From Opitutia bacterium (GTDB taxonomy: Bacteria > Verrucomicrobiota > Verrucomicrobiia > Opitutales > Opitutaceae), in NCBI GenBank assembly GCA_947461205.1, contig CANHJG010000018.1:1-52951 (forward strand): a stretch of 52,951 bases of DNA, read 5' to 3'. Shown piece after piece: positions 7,543-17,519 of this stretch; position 1 is the first letter of the stretch, and each line of letters begins with the position of its first letter. Both the position numbers and the translations under genes were made by a program. The notes under the pieces are model-generated. The model had not been told where the DNA came from, ran no database searches, and saw nothing but the letters and a program-made list of their open reading frames with translations.

Positions 7543-9642
7543 TCAGAGGCGGACGCGGCGCAGACGGAGGGCGTTGGCGACGACGGTGAGGGAGCTGAGG
7601 CTCATGGCGACGCCGGCGAACATGGGGTGGAGGAGCCAGCCGGTGAACGGGTAGAACACGCCGGCGGCGAGGGGGAGGCCGAGGAGATTGTAGGCGAAGG
7701 CCCAGAAGAGATTTTGTTTGATGTTGCGGAGCGTGGCGCGGGCGAGGTGCACGGCGCGCACGAGGGCGGTGAGGTCGCCTTTGACGAGGACGAGGCCCGC
7801 GCTGTGCATAGCGACATCGGTGCCGGTGCCCAGCGCGATGCCGACATCGGCGGCGGCGAGGGCGGGGGCGTCGTTGAGGCCGTCGCCGGCGAAGACGACG
7901 CGTTCGCCGCGGGCTTGGTGAACGTGGACGAGTTCCTGTTTGGCGGCGGGCGTGGTGTCGGCGTGGAAGCCGTCGAGGGAAAGTTTTTCGGCGATGACGC
8001 GGGCGGCGGCGGTGCGGTCGCCGGTGACCATAATCACTTTGAAGCCGAGGCGGCGGAGTTCGGCGAGGGCGACGGGCGTGGTGGGTTTGATCGTGTCTTC
8101 GAGGGCGAGGGTGCCGGCGAGCTGGCCGTCGACGAGGACGCTGACGACGGTGGTGCCGGGGACGGGGTCGGGGTGGTCGGAGTCGGGGGCGCGGCTGATG
8201 ACGACGTCATGGTGGCCGACGCGGGCGCGGACGCCGAGGCCGGGGGCGGCAGAGAAAGCGGTGACGGGCGGGAGGGTGAGGTTGCGCTCGCGGGCGGCGG
8301 CGACGATGGCGCGGGCGAGCGGGTGTTCGCTGGGGGACTCGGCGGCGGCGGCGAGGGCGAGGAGGGCGTCGGCGCGGCTGAGTTGAGAGTTGAGGGAGGA
8401 GAGGTGAGAGAACGGAAAGCTGGCGGCGGGCGCGAGGGCGACGACGCGGGGGCGGCCGGCGGTGAGCGTGCCGGTTTTGTCGATGAGGAGGGTGGTGGCG
8501 GAGGCGAGGCGTTCGAGGGCGGCGGCGTCTTTCACGAGGACGCCGGCCTGTGCGCCGCGGCCGATGGCGGTGACGAGGGAGACGGGGGTGGCGAGGCCGA
8601 GGGCGCAGGGGCAGGCGATGATGAGGACGGCGACGGCGTTGAGGAGCGCGTAGAGGAAACGCGGTTCGGGGCCGAAGAAAAACCAGGCGGCGAAAGTGAG
8701 GGCGGCGAGGGCGGCGACGGCGGGGACGAAGAAGGCGGAGACGCGGTCGGCGAGGCGGGCGATGGGGGCTTCGCTGTTTTGGGCCGCTTCGACGAGGCGG
8801 ACGATTTGGGCGAGGAGGGTGTCGGCGCCGACGCGTTCGGCGCGGAAGACGACGGAGCCGGTGGTGTTGAGGGTGCCGGCGGAGACGGGGTCGCCGGGGC
8901 GTTTGGTGACGGGGAGCGGTTCACCGGTGAGCATGGACTCGTCGAGATCGCTGATGCCGATGGTGACGGAGCCGTCGACGGGGACGTGTTCGCCGGGGCG
9001 GACGCGGAGTTGGTCGCCCGGGTGAATGGCGGAGAGCGGGACGTCTTCCTCGAGGTCGTCGGCGGTGAGGCGGTGGGCGACGGGCGGGGCGAGGGCGATG
9101 AGGGCGCGGATGGCGGCGTCGGTGCGGGCGTGGGCGCGCTGTTCGAGGATTTGGCCGAGGAGGACGATGGTGGTGATGAAGGCGGTGGCTTCGAAATAAA
9201 GGGGGACGCCGTGCGCGGTGAGAAATGCGGGCGGGAATTTTTGGCCGAAGAGGACGGCGAAGACGCTGTAGAAATACGCGGCGCCGGTGCCGGTGACCGT
9301 GAGCGTGAACATGTTGGTGTCGCGGTCGCGGAGGGAAGTCCACCAGCGGCGGATGAAGTAGGCGCCGCACCAGAAGAACACGGGGGTGGTGAGGACGAGC
9401 TGGGTCCAGGCGGAGAGGTGGGTGGGGAGGGCGTGGAAAGTGTGTGGGGCGAGCATCGGGCCCATCGCGAGGACGAGCACGGGGAGCGAAAGGGCGGCGG
9501 CGACGTAGAGGCGCGGGCGCAAGATGCGTTCGTGGGGGAGGCCCATGTAGACGGGGGCGTCGGGGGCGGGGGTGGGCGCGGCGGCGGAGCCGGTGGCATG
9601 GCACGATGGCGGCGGCGAGGACGGAGGGTGATCGTGTTTCAT
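7543..9642 (-). CDS. copA: Copper-exporting P1B-type ATPase
   Basis: A 699-residue heavy-metal P-type ATPase. Visible motifs are LTGEP (actuator, about 239), the CPC metal site in helix 6 ([11 protein letters not shown], 345-347), the phosphorylated DKTGT (388-392), SEHPLA (P1B nucleotide-binding His, about 438), TGDRT (540) and GDGLNDA (587). YN in helix 7 (651-652) and MSLSS in helix 8 (680-684) are the Cu(+)-ATPase signature. The N-terminus has no HMA or CPMHP-type metal domain, only a short His/Cys tail (MKHDHPP...SCHATG). Between the P motif and SEHP lies an unusual SSLNSQLS peptide (about 415-422) encoded by a low-complexity repeat. It is 161 nt downstream of the Asp-box protein gene on the same strand and probably pumps cytosolic Cu(+) to the periplasm for the Cus system. 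Confidence 0.95.
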   Translation of the reverse strand: MKHDHPPSSPPPSCHATGSAAAPTPAPDAPVYMGLPHERILRPRLYVAAALSLPVLVLAMGPMLAPHTFHALPTHLSAWTQLVLTTPVFFWCGAYFIRRWWTSLRDRDTNMFTLTVTGTGAAYFYSVFAVLFGQKFPPAFLTAHGVPLYFEATAFITTIVLLGQILEQRAHARTDAAIRALIALAPPVAHRLTADDLEEDVPLSAIHPGDQLRVRPGEHVPVDGSVTIGISDLDESMLTGEPLPVTKRPGDPVSAGTLNTTGSVVFRAERVGADTLLAQIVRLVEAAQNSEAPIARLADRVSAFFVPAVAALAALTFAAWFFFGPEPRFLYALLNAVAVLIIACPCALGLATPVSLVTAIGRGAQAGVLVKDAAALERLASATTLLIDKTGTLTAGRPRVVALAPAASFPFSHLSSLNSQLSRADALLALAAAAESPSEHPLARAIVAAARERNLTLPPVTAFSAAPGLGVRARVGHHDVVISRAPDSDHPDPVPGTTVVSVLVDGQLAGTLALEDTIKPTTPVALAELRRLGFKVIMVTGDRTAAARVIAEKLSLDGFHADTTPAAKQELVHVHQARGERVVFAGDGLNDAPALAAADVGIALGTGTDVAMHSAGLVLVKGDLTALVRAVHLARATLRNIKQNLFWAFAYNLLGLPLAAGVFYPFTGWLLHPMFAGVAMSLSSLTVVANALRLRRVRL

Positions 9643-9803
9643 GGCCGAGGAGGCGGAGGGAACGAGGGCGAGCTTACCGGAATGTCGGGGCGCGGCGAGC
9701 CTGCGCGGCGGTGGGTGGGACCGGCGGGGCGCGGCGGATGGCCGGGTCGGCGCCGCGGCCGGACGGAGCGGCGGCGGCGGGCGTGGGGGAAAACTGGATT
9801 CGC

Positions 9804-10916
9804 TCAGGGAGCGAGCGCTTCGACGACGACGGAGACGGGACCTTTGGCGGGGCCCTGCTCAAACGCGAGGAGCGCGGCGCGTCCGCCGGGAAGGGCGAGG
9901 AGGGCGGGGAAGCGGGCGTTTTTTGCGTGGGGCTTCGGGGCGGAGGGAGCGAGCGAGGCGTTGAGGCGGGCGGCGAGGAGGTCGGGGCCGCGTTGGAAGA
10001 AGAGGTGGGTGTCGGGGCCGAGGGTGGCGGCGACGGGCTGGGTGCCGGGGCCGAGGGGGATTTCGGGGGTGCCGGGGCGGGCGAGGAAGAGGGTGCCGGC
10101 GCGTTGCCAGAGGGTCGCGAAGGTATCGCCTGAGAGAAAGAGGGTTCCTCCATCCATGGGGCAGGCTTTGAGGAGCCAGGTGCCTTCACCGAGTTTGGTG
10201 GCGGGGGTGAACGTAGTTGAGCTGGCTGGACGGGTGGACATCCACAGGTCGCGGGCGCCGTCGATGCCGTTGCGCCACATGACGGCGAGGTCGCCGTGGG
10301 TGTTGAAGTGCGCAGAGGGATGGCAGCATTCGCAGACGGTGCTGCCGGCGGGGGCGCGGTAAACGAGGGCGTTGGCGCTCCACGTGGCGCCGCCATCGGC
10401 GGACTCGGCGGCGAAGAGTTGGGTGCGGGCACCGGGGATGTCCCGGAGGTCGAGCCACGTGGTGAAGAGGCGGCCGTCGGGGGCGACGGCGAGGGCGTTG
10501 AGGCCTTCGCGCGCGCTGCGTGGGACGTCGTTGACGAGGACGGGGCCGCGCCAGGTTTTGCCGCCGTCTTTGGAGTGGAAGGCGAACAGTTCGCCGGCCA
10601 TCGCGGTGACGGTGACGGTGTCGGCGTGGGCGGCGATCCGCGGGCCGCGGCGGCGGCCGAGCATGAGCGAGGGCAGGGCGGCGATGCGGACGGGGGCGGC
10701 GAAGGTGGCCCCGGCATCATCGGAGCGGGCGACGAAGATTTCGGGGCCGCGGCCGAAGGCGAGGTAGACGCGGCCGTCGGCGGTGGCGGCGAGTTGGGGT
10801 TGGGCGGCGTCGGGAAATTCGGCGGCAGTCAGCGTGGGGACGAAGACGGCGAGGAGGCAGGAGAGGAGGATGGGGAGACGAAGGAGGGGGGAGCAGGGAA
10901 GAGGGAAAAGATGCAT
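9804..10916 (-). CDS. Exported Asp-box (BNR) beta-propeller protein with CECC motif
   Basis: A 370-residue protein with a signal peptide (cleavage near LTAAEF, residue 32) and a sialidase-like propeller. Three Asp-box repeats are visible: SDDAGATF (65), SKDGGKTW (115) and SADGGATW (172). Between blades lies [13 protein letters not shown] (CECCHP at 195-200), a dense thiol/His cluster. The catalytic Arg triad of true sialidases cannot be confirmed and the sugar role is doubtful. The gene sits 6 nt after cusA and before copA in the copper block, so the CECC site may bind Cu in the periplasm. That is inference. The GenBank-style name would probably be exo-alpha-sialidase. Confidence 0.85.
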   Translation of the reverse strand: MHLFPLPCSPLLRLPILLSCLLAVFVPTLTAAEFPDAAQPQLAATADGRVYLAFGRGPEIFVARSDDAGATFAAPVRIAALPSLMLGRRRGPRIAAHADTVTVTAMAGELFAFHSKDGGKTWRGPVLVNDVPRSAREGLNALAVAPDGRLFTTWLDLRDIPGARTQLFAAESADGGATWSANALVYRAPAGSTVCECCHPSAHFNTHGDLAVMWRNGIDGARDLWMSTRPASSTTFTPATKLGEGTWLLKACPMDGGTLFLSGDTFATLWQRAGTLFLARPGTPEIPLGPGTQPVAATLGPDTHLFFQRGPDLLAARLNASLAPSAPKPHAKNARFPALLALPGGRAALLAFEQGPAKGPVSVVVEALAP

Positions 10917-10922
10917 GGGTAA

Positions 10923-13900
10923 TCAGTTGGCTTTGGCGGGGGAAGTGAGCTCGCGCTCACGAAGCCAGGCGAAGATCACGGGCGTGACGACGAGAATGTG
11001 AACCAGCGAGGAGAGCATGCCGCCGACGACGGGGGCGGCGAGGGGTTGCATGACTTCGACGCCGGTGCGCGTACTCCAGAAAATGGGGAGGAGGCCGGCG
11101 ATGGCCGTGGCGACGGTCATGACTTTGGGGCGGAGGCGGAGGCGGGCTCCGGCTTTGATCGCGGAGAGGAGTTCGTCGTGGGTGAGTTGCGCGGGGAGAG
11201 CCGAGGGGTGGGCGCCGGGAGCAACTGCGAGGCTGGCGCGTTTTTCGGCGAGAGCGTTTTTCACGGCGTCTTCGAGGTAAACGACCATGACGACGCCGGT
11301 CTGAATGGCAGTGCCGAAGAGGGCGATGTAGCCGACCCAGACGGCGACGCTGAAGTTGAAGCCCATGAACCATTGGAGAAGCACGCCGCCGGTGAGGGCA
11401 AAGGGCACGGCGAGGATGACGTGGGCGGCTTCAGCGGCGGAGTGGAAGGTCATGGCGAGGATCACGAAGATGATCGCGAGCACGATCGGCATGATGAGGC
11501 GGAGGGTGGCGCGGGCGCGGAGTTGGTTTTCGTATTGGCCGCTCCACTCAATGGTCATGCCGGGGTCGAGTTTGAGGTCGCGAGCGATGGCGAGCTTGGC
11601 GTCGTCGACGAAGGAGCCGAGATCGCGTTCGTTGACGTTGGCCTGGACGTAGACGCGGAGGCGGCCGTTTTCGGAGGCGATTTCGTTGGGGCCGAGGACG
11701 CGCTGGAGGGTGGCGATCTGGCCGAGCGGGACGAAACGGGCGGGCTCGGAGTTGGGGAGGGCGACGGGGAGGGCGCCGAGGCGGTCGAGGTCTTCGCGGT
11801 CGGCGCGCTCGAAGCGGACCTGGACGGGCCAACGTTCGCGGCCCTGGATGGCGGTGGTGACGTTTTTGCCGCCGATGCCGGTTTCGACGGTGCCGAGGAC
11901 GTCTTCGAGGCTGAGGCCGTAACGGGCGAGGGCGGCGCGGTCGGGGGAAATTTCGAGGTAGGGTTTGCCCTGGACGCGGGAGGGGGCGACGCCGGTGGCG
12001 CCGGGAATTTTGTTCACGATTTGTTCGACCTCGAAGGCCTTTTTTTGGAGCGCGTCGAGATCGTCGCCGAAAATTTTGATGCCGAGTTGGGCCCGGATGC
12101 CGGTCGCGAGCATGAGAATGCGGTTCTCGATCGGTTGGAGGAAACCGGGGACGTAGCCGGGGACCTGCGTGAGCTTGGCGGTGAGTTCGTCGATGAGCTT
12201 TTGTTTCGTCATGCCGGTTCGCCACTCGGCGGCGGGTTTGAGCATGATGGTGGTCTCGATCATCTCGGTGGGGGCGGGATCGGTGGCGGTGTCGAAGCGT
12301 CCCAGTTTTCCGGCGACACTGGCGACCTCGGGCGTATCGCGGATCACGCGGTCCTGCCAGGCCATGATGCGTTTGATCTCGGTGAGCGAAGTGCTCGGAA
12401 GGAGCACGGGCATGAAGAGGAGCGAGCCTTCCTGGAGGGTTGGCATAAATTCGGAGCCGAAGCCTGCGAAGAGGTGGGCGACACGATTCGGAAGACGGGA
12501 AGACACCGCAGACGGCAGGCCGAAGGCGAGGATGACGCAAAAGGCGAGAAGGGTGGCGGCGAGGGAGAGGACGGTTTTGCGGCAGCGGAGGGCCCAATGG
12601 AGGACGGGGTTGTAGAGCGCCATGAGGGCGCGCATGACCCAGTTGCGGTCTTCGGCGTGGAACGGTCCGCGCACGAGGAACGTGCAGAGGACGGGCACGA
12701 GGGTGACCGCGAAGACGGTGGCGCCGATCATCGCGAAGGTCTTGGTCCAAGCGAGCGGGTGGAACAGTTTTCCCTCCTGGCCGGTGAGTTGGAAGATCGG
12801 AATGAAGGCGAGGATGATGATGCCCATCGCGAAGAAGATGGGGCGGCCGACCTGTTGTGAAGCGGCCAGGGTCACGGACCAGGTTTCGGGGCGCGTGAGC
12901 GGACGGCCGAGTTTGTGTTCCTCCTGCTCGCAGTGGCGGATGACGTTTTCGGTCATCACAATCGCGGCGTCGACGAGGACGCCGATGGCGATGGCGATGC
13001 CGGTGAGCGACATGATGTGCGACTGGATGCCGCATTCCTTCATCAGAATGAAGGCGACGAGGATCGAGGCGGGCAGCGGGAGCGTGACGATGAGAATGCT
13101 GCGGAAGTGAAAGAGGAAGATGACGTGCATCAGCGTCACGAGGATAACGGCTTCCCAGAGTGTGTGCTTGAGGGTTTCGATGGCGCGGTCGATGAGGTCG
13201 CTGCGGTCGTAGAACGGCTCGATGGTGATGCCGGGCGGGAGACCGGAGGAGATTTGGGCGATCTTGGCCTTGACGTCCTGGATGACCTGGTAGGCGTTTT
13301 CGCCGGTGCGCATGACGACGGTGCCGCCGACGACTTCGTGGCCGTCGACGTCGAGCACGCCGCGGCGGTAGTCGCCGCCGATCTGCACGGTGGCGACGTC
13401 GCGGAGGTAGACGGGTGTGCCATTGCGCGAGGTGAGGGCGATGGTCTCGAGGTCGGCAGCGGAGGTGATGAGGCCGCGGCCGCGGACGACGAACTCCATC
13501 CCGTTTTCCTCAAGGGTGCGGCCGCCGACGTTGACGTTATTTTTACCGATGGCGGACATCACCAGGTCGAGCGGGATGCCGAGTTGCTTCATGCGCAGCG
13601 ACGAGACTTCGACCTGCCATTGGCGGACGAAGCCGCCAATGCTGGCGACCTCGGCGACGCCGGGGACGGCGGCGAGTTGGTAGCGGACAAAGTAGTCCTG
13701 GAGCGCGCGGAGGGAGCCGAGGTCCTGTTTGCCGGATGTGTCTCTAAGATAATATTGGTAAACCCAGCCGAGGCCGGTGGCGTCGGGGCCGAGGCGCGGG
13801 GTGACGCCGGCGGGCAGGATGTTGCCGAGGTAGTTGAGGCGCTCGAGGACGCGCGTGCGGGCGAAGTAGTTGTCGAGTTTGTCCTCGAAAATGACGGTGA

Positions 13901-14177
13901 TGAGCGAGAAGCCGAACATCGAGGTGGCGCGGACGGTGCGCACGCCGGCGAGGCCCTGGAGATTAACGGAAAGCGGGTAGGTGACCTGGTCCTCGACCTC
14001 GCGCGGGCTGCGGCCCTCCCAGTCGGCGAAGACGATCACCTGGTTTTCGCTGAGGTCGGGGATGGCGTCGATCGGGACGCGGCGGATCGCGAAAAGGCCC
14101 CAGCCGAAAAGGAGAAGGGTCGCCCCGAGGACGAGGAAGCGGTTGTGGAGCGACCACTTGATGAGGGCGTTGATCAT
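10923..14177 (-). CDS. cusA: Cu(I)/Ag(I) efflux RND transporter
   Basis: A 1084-residue inner-membrane RND pump. The start MINALIKWSLHNRF is chosen over an in-frame codon 71 residues upstream because the upstream stretch is Arg/Pro-rich and overlaps the adaptor gene. The helix-4 motif AIGVLVDAAIVMTEN (about 395-410) is the CusA/SilA type. The three methionines known to carry Cu(I) in E. coli CusA (573, 623, 672) have counterparts at about 589 (SLLFMPVLLP), 639 (PTEMIETTIM) and 689 (RILMLATGI), with nearly the same spacing. It follows the adaptor gene by 35 nt and precedes the CECC protein. The family and metal type are strongly supported. Confidence 0.95.
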   Translation of the reverse strand: MINALIKWSLHNRFLVLGATLLLFGWGLFAIRRVPIDAIPDLSENQVIVFADWEGRSPREVEDQVTYPLSVNLQGLAGVRTVRATSMFGFSLITVIFEDKLDNYFARTRVLERLNYLGNILPAGVTPRLGPDATGLGWVYQYYLRDTSGKQDLGSLRALQDYFVRYQLAAVPGVAEVASIGGFVRQWQVEVSSLRMKQLGIPLDLVMSAIGKNNVNVGGRTLEENGMEFVVRGRGLITSAADLETIALTSRNGTPVYLRDVATVQIGGDYRRGVLDVDGHEVVGGTVVMRTGENAYQVIQDVKAKIAQISSGLPPGITIEPFYDRSDLIDRAIETLKHTLWEAVILVTLMHVIFLFHFRSILIVTLPLPASILVAFILMKECGIQSHIMSLTGIAIAIGVLVDAAIVMTENVIRHCEQEEHKLGRPLTRPETWSVTLAASQQVGRPIFFAMGIIILAFIPIFQLTGQEGKLFHPLAWTKTFAMIGATVFAVTLVPVLCTFLVRGPFHAEDRNWVMRALMALYNPVLHWALRCRKTVLSLAATLLAFCVILAFGLPSAVSSRLPNRVAHLFAGFGSEFMPTLQEGSLLFMPVLLPSTSLTEIKRIMAWQDRVIRDTPEVASVAGKLGRFDTATDPAPTEMIETTIMLKPAAEWRTGMTKQKLIDELTAKLTQVPGYVPGFLQPIENRILMLATGIRAQLGIKIFGDDLDALQKKAFEVEQIVNKIPGATGVAPSRVQGKPYLEISPDRAALARYGLSLEDVLGTVETGIGGKNVTTAIQGRERWPVQVRFERADREDLDRLGALPVALPNSEPARFVPLGQIATLQRVLGPNEIASENGRLRVYVQANVNERDLGSFVDDAKLAIARDLKLDPGMTIEWSGQYENQLRARATLRLIMPIVLAIIFVILAMTFHSAAEAAHVILAVPFALTGGVLLQWFMGFNFSVAVWVGYIALFGTAIQTGVVMVVYLEDAVKNALAEKRASLAVAPGAHPSALPAQLTHDELLSAIKAGARLRLRPKVMTVATAIAGLLPIFWSTRTGVEVMQPLAAPVVGGMLSSLVHILVVTPVIFAWLRERELTSPAKAN

Positions 14178-14212
14178 GGGACCGGACGAAAGGCGAAGGG
14201 CGAGGGAGCCGA

Positions 14213-15811
14213 TCAGGGGATTTCGCTGCCGCAGTCGGCCATCGCGGAACCGTAGAAGGGATTCTTGAGCGGTTGGCCGCGTTGGACCCAGCGGCCTTTT
14301 TTCAGGACGGGCGACATCGGGCACTGGAAGACCTTGACGCCGAGGTTGGCGCGATGGGGCTTGAGGAGATCGGCGATCGCGGTGCTCCACGGTTCGAAGG
14401 AACGGCGGGCGGATTTAAGGTCGGTGCCGAGTTCGAGTTTCGGGAGCGCGGGAAAATCCTGGGTGGCCGCGAGAAGGGCGGGGAAAAGTTTTTGGTAGGC
14501 CGCGTAGTCGTCGGCGGCGAGCACGGCGGCGGAGTCGATGGCGGCGGTGGCGAGGGATCCGAGCGCCGAAAGCGAAGCGCCAAGAGCGGCAGCGGGAGCG
14601 GAGGGTGGAGAGGCGGGCGCCGGAGCGGGGGAGGAGTGTTCGGTGGCTTCGTTGGCGAGCTGGGCCTGGGCGTCGAGGAGGAGGGCGCCGTGGGTGACGA
14701 CCTTGTCGCCTTCGGCGAGGCCGGAGAGAATCTCGACGAGGCTGTCGCCGCGGCGGCCGAGGGAGACGACGCGTTGTTCGTAGTTGCCCTCGCCGCGGTC
14801 GATATAGGCGACCGGGCCGGTGCCGCGGTCGAGGACGGCGGCGCGGGGGGCGGCGAGGACGGCGGGCGAGGAAACGAGGACGCGGCCCTCGGCGAGAACC
14901 TTGTGATACAGGGTGTGCGGGACGCCGGCGGCGTTGACGTGGGGATTGGCTAGAACGACGCGGACCTTGGCGGTGCGGGTCATTTCATCGAGGTTCGGGT
15001 TGATGAAAGCGATGGGCGCGGCGATGACTTCGCCCGGAATGGAGCGGGTGGAAATTTCGACGGACTGGCCGACGGCGAGCCACGGGAGGTCCTGCTCGTA
15101 GGCGTCGAAGAGGAACCACATTTTGGAAAAATCGCCGAGCTCGAGCAGCTTGTCGCCGGTCTTCACCCACTGGCCCTCGTAGACGGATTTGGCGACGACG
15201 GTGCCGCCGTCGGGGGCGAAAATAGTGGTGACGAGCGGCGGTTCGCCGGTCTTCACGAGTTCGGTGAGCTGCGCATCCGCGAGTCCCATTCGGAGGAGGC
15301 GGGCGCGGGCGGCGGGAAGGGCGGAGGCGGCGAGTTCGCCGGCGCGGGCGAGTTGGACGAATTCGCGCTGGGCGGTCTGGAGTTCGGGACTATAGAGTTC
15401 GAGGAGGGGTTCGCCTGCGGTGACGACAGCGCCGACGACGTTGACGAAAAGTTTTTCTACGCGGCCCTCGGAGCGGGCGGTGAGAAGGCGGTGGCGGGTG
15501 TCGTCGTCGTCGATGGCGCCGGTGACGCGGATCGTGCGGGTGAGCGCTTGGCGGGAGACGACGGAGGTTTCAACGCCGATGGCGGTGATGATCGAGGAAG
15601 CAAGCGCGACGACGCCCTCGGCCGTGGGCATGGTGGTGGCGGCGACGAGGTCCATGCCGCAGACGGTGCATTTGCCGGGTTTGTCGGACTTGATCCAGGG
15701 ATGCATCGGGCAGCGGTAGACGCGCGCTTCGCTCGCACGGGCGAACGGCGACAGGCTTAAGGCGATAGGCAGGGTGGCCAACGCGAGGAGGAAAAAGAGG
15801 AGACGTTTCAT
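14213..15811 (-). CDS. cusB: RND periplasmic adaptor with two metal-binding domains (CusB)
   Basis: A 532-residue exported membrane-fusion protein. After a signal peptide (1-27) comes a heavy-metal-binding domain (YRCPMHP at 33, CTVCGM at 48-53). The HlyD-type lipoyl/barrel core follows (GVETSVVS, GAVVTAGEPLLELYSPEL, TVVAKSVYEGQWVKTGDKL). After a Pro/Ala linker (about 415-435), a DUF3347-type domain ends with FQCPMSP (497-501) and NPFYGSAMADCG. The start is fixed by the 4-nt ATGA overlap with the upstream TolC gene. The longer in-frame extension is Arg/Pro-rich and falls inside that gene. It should receive Cu(I) in the periplasm and deliver it to CusA. Confidence 0.93.
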   Translation of the reverse strand: MKRLLFFLLALATLPIALSLSPFARASEARVYRCPMHPWIKSDKPGKCTVCGMDLVAATTMPTAEGVVALASSIITAIGVETSVVSRQALTRTIRVTGAIDDDDTRHRLLTARSEGRVEKLFVNVVGAVVTAGEPLLELYSPELQTAQREFVQLARAGELAASALPAARARLLRMGLADAQLTELVKTGEPPLVTTIFAPDGGTVVAKSVYEGQWVKTGDKLLELGDFSKMWFLFDAYEQDLPWLAVGQSVEISTRSIPGEVIAAPIAFINPNLDEMTRTAKVRVVLANPHVNAAGVPHTLYHKVLAEGRVLVSSPAVLAAPRAAVLDRGTGPVAYIDRGEGNYEQRVVSLGRRGDSLVEILSGLAEGDKVVTHGALLLDAQAQLANEATEHSSPAPAPASPPSAPAAALGASLSALGSLATAAIDSAAVLAADDYAAYQKLFPALLAATQDFPALPKLELGTDLKSARRSFEPWSTAIADLLKPHRANLGVKVFQCPMSPVLKKGRWVQRGQPLKNPFYGSAMADCGSEIP

Positions 15812-17082
15812 GACTGGTCGGCGGCGCCGGTGAGGGTCGCGAGCATGGAATTGTAGCGGTGGAGATCGGCGAGGCTGGCGGCGAGGGTCGTCTGCGCATC
15901 GATGAGGGCGCGTTGGGCCGCGACGAGTTCGGTGAGGGAATTTTTCCCGGTGACGAGGCCGGTGCGGAGGGAGTCGGCGCCCTGGCGGGCGAGCGGGAGG
16001 AGGCGGTCGCGGTAGAGTTCGACGCTGCGGAGGGCGGTGTCGCGGCGCGTCCACATCTCGCGGATTTCGCCAGCGGTCTTGGTGCGGAGGGCGGCGGCGT
16101 CGAGTTGGAGGGCTTCGCGGCGGCGGGCGGCTTCGCGCTGGGCGGAACGGTATTTGTCGTTGTTGGCCCAGGGGAGACTGACGGCGACGCCGGTGTCGTA
16201 GTCGTTAAGGATGCGGCCGCCGGCCTGGACGTGGCGGGCCTTGACCATGACCTCGGGGTCCGGGCGCCAGGCGCGGGCGGCGACGTCTTCGTTGCGGGCG
16301 GCGGCGGTGATGCGGGCTTCGGCTTCGCGGAGTTCGGGGCGATGGGCGAGCGCGTGGGCTTGGGCTTCTTCGAGGGTGGCGAAGCCCGTGGCGGCGGTGG
16401 CGGCGGGAGCGGCGAGTTCGCCGATGGGAGTTTGCGGAGCGAGGTCGCGGAGGGTGTTGAGCGTGGCGGTGGCGTCGGCGGCTTCGCGTTCGAGCATAAT
16501 GACGCGCTCCTTGAGCTGCGCGCGTTCGCGTTCGGCCATGAGGAGGGCGGTGGTGTCGGCGCCGCCGGTGGCGAGACGGCTGCGGACGAGGTCGGCGGCT
16601 TGGACGAGGAGGCGTTCGGAGTCGGCGACGAGGGCGAGTTGCTCGCGGGTGCGGAGCAGGGCGAAGAAGGCGTCGCGGGCGGAGGCGACGAGCATGAACG
16701 AGCGGGAGCGGATCGCGGCGGCGGAGACGCCGGCTTCGGCGGTGGCGGCGGCGCGGCGGCGTTCGCGGTTGCCGGAGAGCGGGATTTTCTGGCTGAGGGA
16801 GAGTTCGACGGTGTCGTAGCTGAAGACGCGCGCGTTGTTGTTCATGCGCTGGAGTTCGAGGCCGGCGACGGGATCTTCCCAAGCGCCGGCTTGGACGATG
16901 CGCTCGCGGTCGGCCGCGGCCATGGCGGTGGCGGATTTGATCTCCGGGTGCTTGGCGCGGACGTCGGCAAGGACCTGATCAAGCGTGAGCGGGGGGCCAC
17001 CGACGTCGGTGGCGAAAGAGGGGCGCGCGCTCGCCGTGCAGAGGATGAGCAGGACGAGGAGTCGGACGGGGAGCGCGCGCAT
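15808..17082 (-). CDS. cusC: TolC-family outer-membrane efflux protein (CusC-like)
   Basis: A 424-residue outer-membrane factor. The start MRALPVRLLVLLILCTASA gives a proper signal peptide. The 54 in-frame residues upstream are out-of-frame-looking and overlap the small CCxxC gene region. The mature protein has two long helical repeats: LTLDQVLADVRAKHPEIKSA opens the first, and the second contains EAQAHALAHRPELREAEARI. It makes the outer-membrane duct for the adjacent CusBA pump and overlaps the adaptor by 4 nt. There are 74 nt up to the preceding gene, which contain a REP-like hairpin just after that gene's stop, so some transcripts could end there. Confidence 0.92.
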   Translation of the reverse strand: MRALPVRLLVLLILCTASARPSFATDVGGPPLTLDQVLADVRAKHPEIKSATAMAAADRERIVQAGAWEDPVAGLELQRMNNNARVFSYDTVELSLSQKIPLSGNRERRRAAATAEAGVSAAAIRSRSFMLVASARDAFFALLRTREQLALVADSERLLVQAADLVRSRLATGGADTTALLMAERERAQLKERVIMLEREAADATATLNTLRDLAPQTPIGELAAPAATAATGFATLEEAQAHALAHRPELREAEARITAAARNEDVAARAWRPDPEVMVKARHVQAGGRILNDYDTGVAVSLPWANNDKYRSAQREAARRREALQLDAAALRTKTAGEIREMWTRRDTALRSVELYRDRLLPLARQGADSLRTGLVTGKNSLTELVAAQRALIDAQTTLAASLADLHRYNSMLATLTGAADQS

Positions 17083-17130
17083 GGGGGTGGGGCGGAGGGG
17101 AGGCGGAGGAGGAGCGGAGCGCGTGAGGAA

Positions 17131-17159
17131 GGGCGGGTCAGAGACCGCGCCCTCCTTTA
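17131..17159 (-). repeat. REP-like palindrome (family C) overlapping a stop codon
   Basis: On the minus strand the sequence AAGTAAAGGAGGGCG leads into an imperfect hairpin (GGGCGCGGTC ... GACCCGCCC). The same layout, AAGTAAAGTAGGGCG then GGGTC/GACCC arms, occurs at 22020-22048. In both copies the TAA inside AAGTAAAG is the stop codon of the gene. Confidence 0.55.
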
Positions 17160-17513
17160 CTTTTTTGCTTTGGCGGCGGCGTCGACCTTGGCGAGGAACT
17201 TGGCGGGGGTGGCCTTGAAGTCGTCGATGCAGCCGTCGCAGCACAGGAAGACGACGCGGTCGGGCTGGCCGGCGACGCGATGGATGTAGGGCATGGCCTC
17301 GCCCATGCTGCCGAGGGGTTCATCGGAAACGAGGCAGGTCTTCAACGGATAGGACGCGCGGGCTTTGGCGATAAGGGCGGCCTCGGCGGGCGTGGGCTTG
17401 GCAGCGGCGTCGGCGGGTTTGTCGTGCTTCTCGGCGGCGAGCAGAGAAGGCGCGAAGCTCAGGGAGAGAGCGAGGGCGAGGGCGGCGGAGGCGAGGCGGG
17501 AGGTGAGTTTCAT
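17157..17513 (-). CDS. Small exported metal-binding protein (TRASH/YHS-like CCxxC)
   Basis: A 118-residue exported protein with a signal peptide cleaved near LLAAEKHD (residue 26). The core reads TCLVSDEPLGSMGEAMPYIH ... VVFLCCDGCIDDFKATPAKFL, with a lone Cys plus a CCxxC pair. This resembles treble-clef TRASH/YHS domains that bind Cu or other soft metals. It is the first gene of the minus-strand copper operon, 74 nt before CusC, and faces the cnr-like trio. A periplasmic Cu chaperone or sensor role is inferred. The start lies only 6 nt after the GTGAACC block of the upstream element, with no clear Shine-Dalgarno sequence between, so a leaderless or very short-leader message is possible. Confidence 0.85.
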   Translation of the reverse strand: MKLTSRLASAALALALSLSFAPSLLAAEKHDKPADAAAKPTPAEAALIAKARASYPLKTCLVSDEPLGSMGEAMPYIHRVAGQPDRVVFLCCDGCIDDFKATPAKFLAKVDAAAKAKK

Positions 17514-17519
17514 AGGGAT

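Noticed and set aside
7627-10362. Plus-strand 911-residue open frame
   Set aside because: Gly/Glu/Asp-rich mirror of copA and the Asp-box gene; no domain, no coherent start, a high-GC antisense artefact.
14178-14390. N-terminal extension of cusA
   Set aside because: 71 Arg/Pro-rich residues inside the adaptor gene; RND start is MINALIKW.
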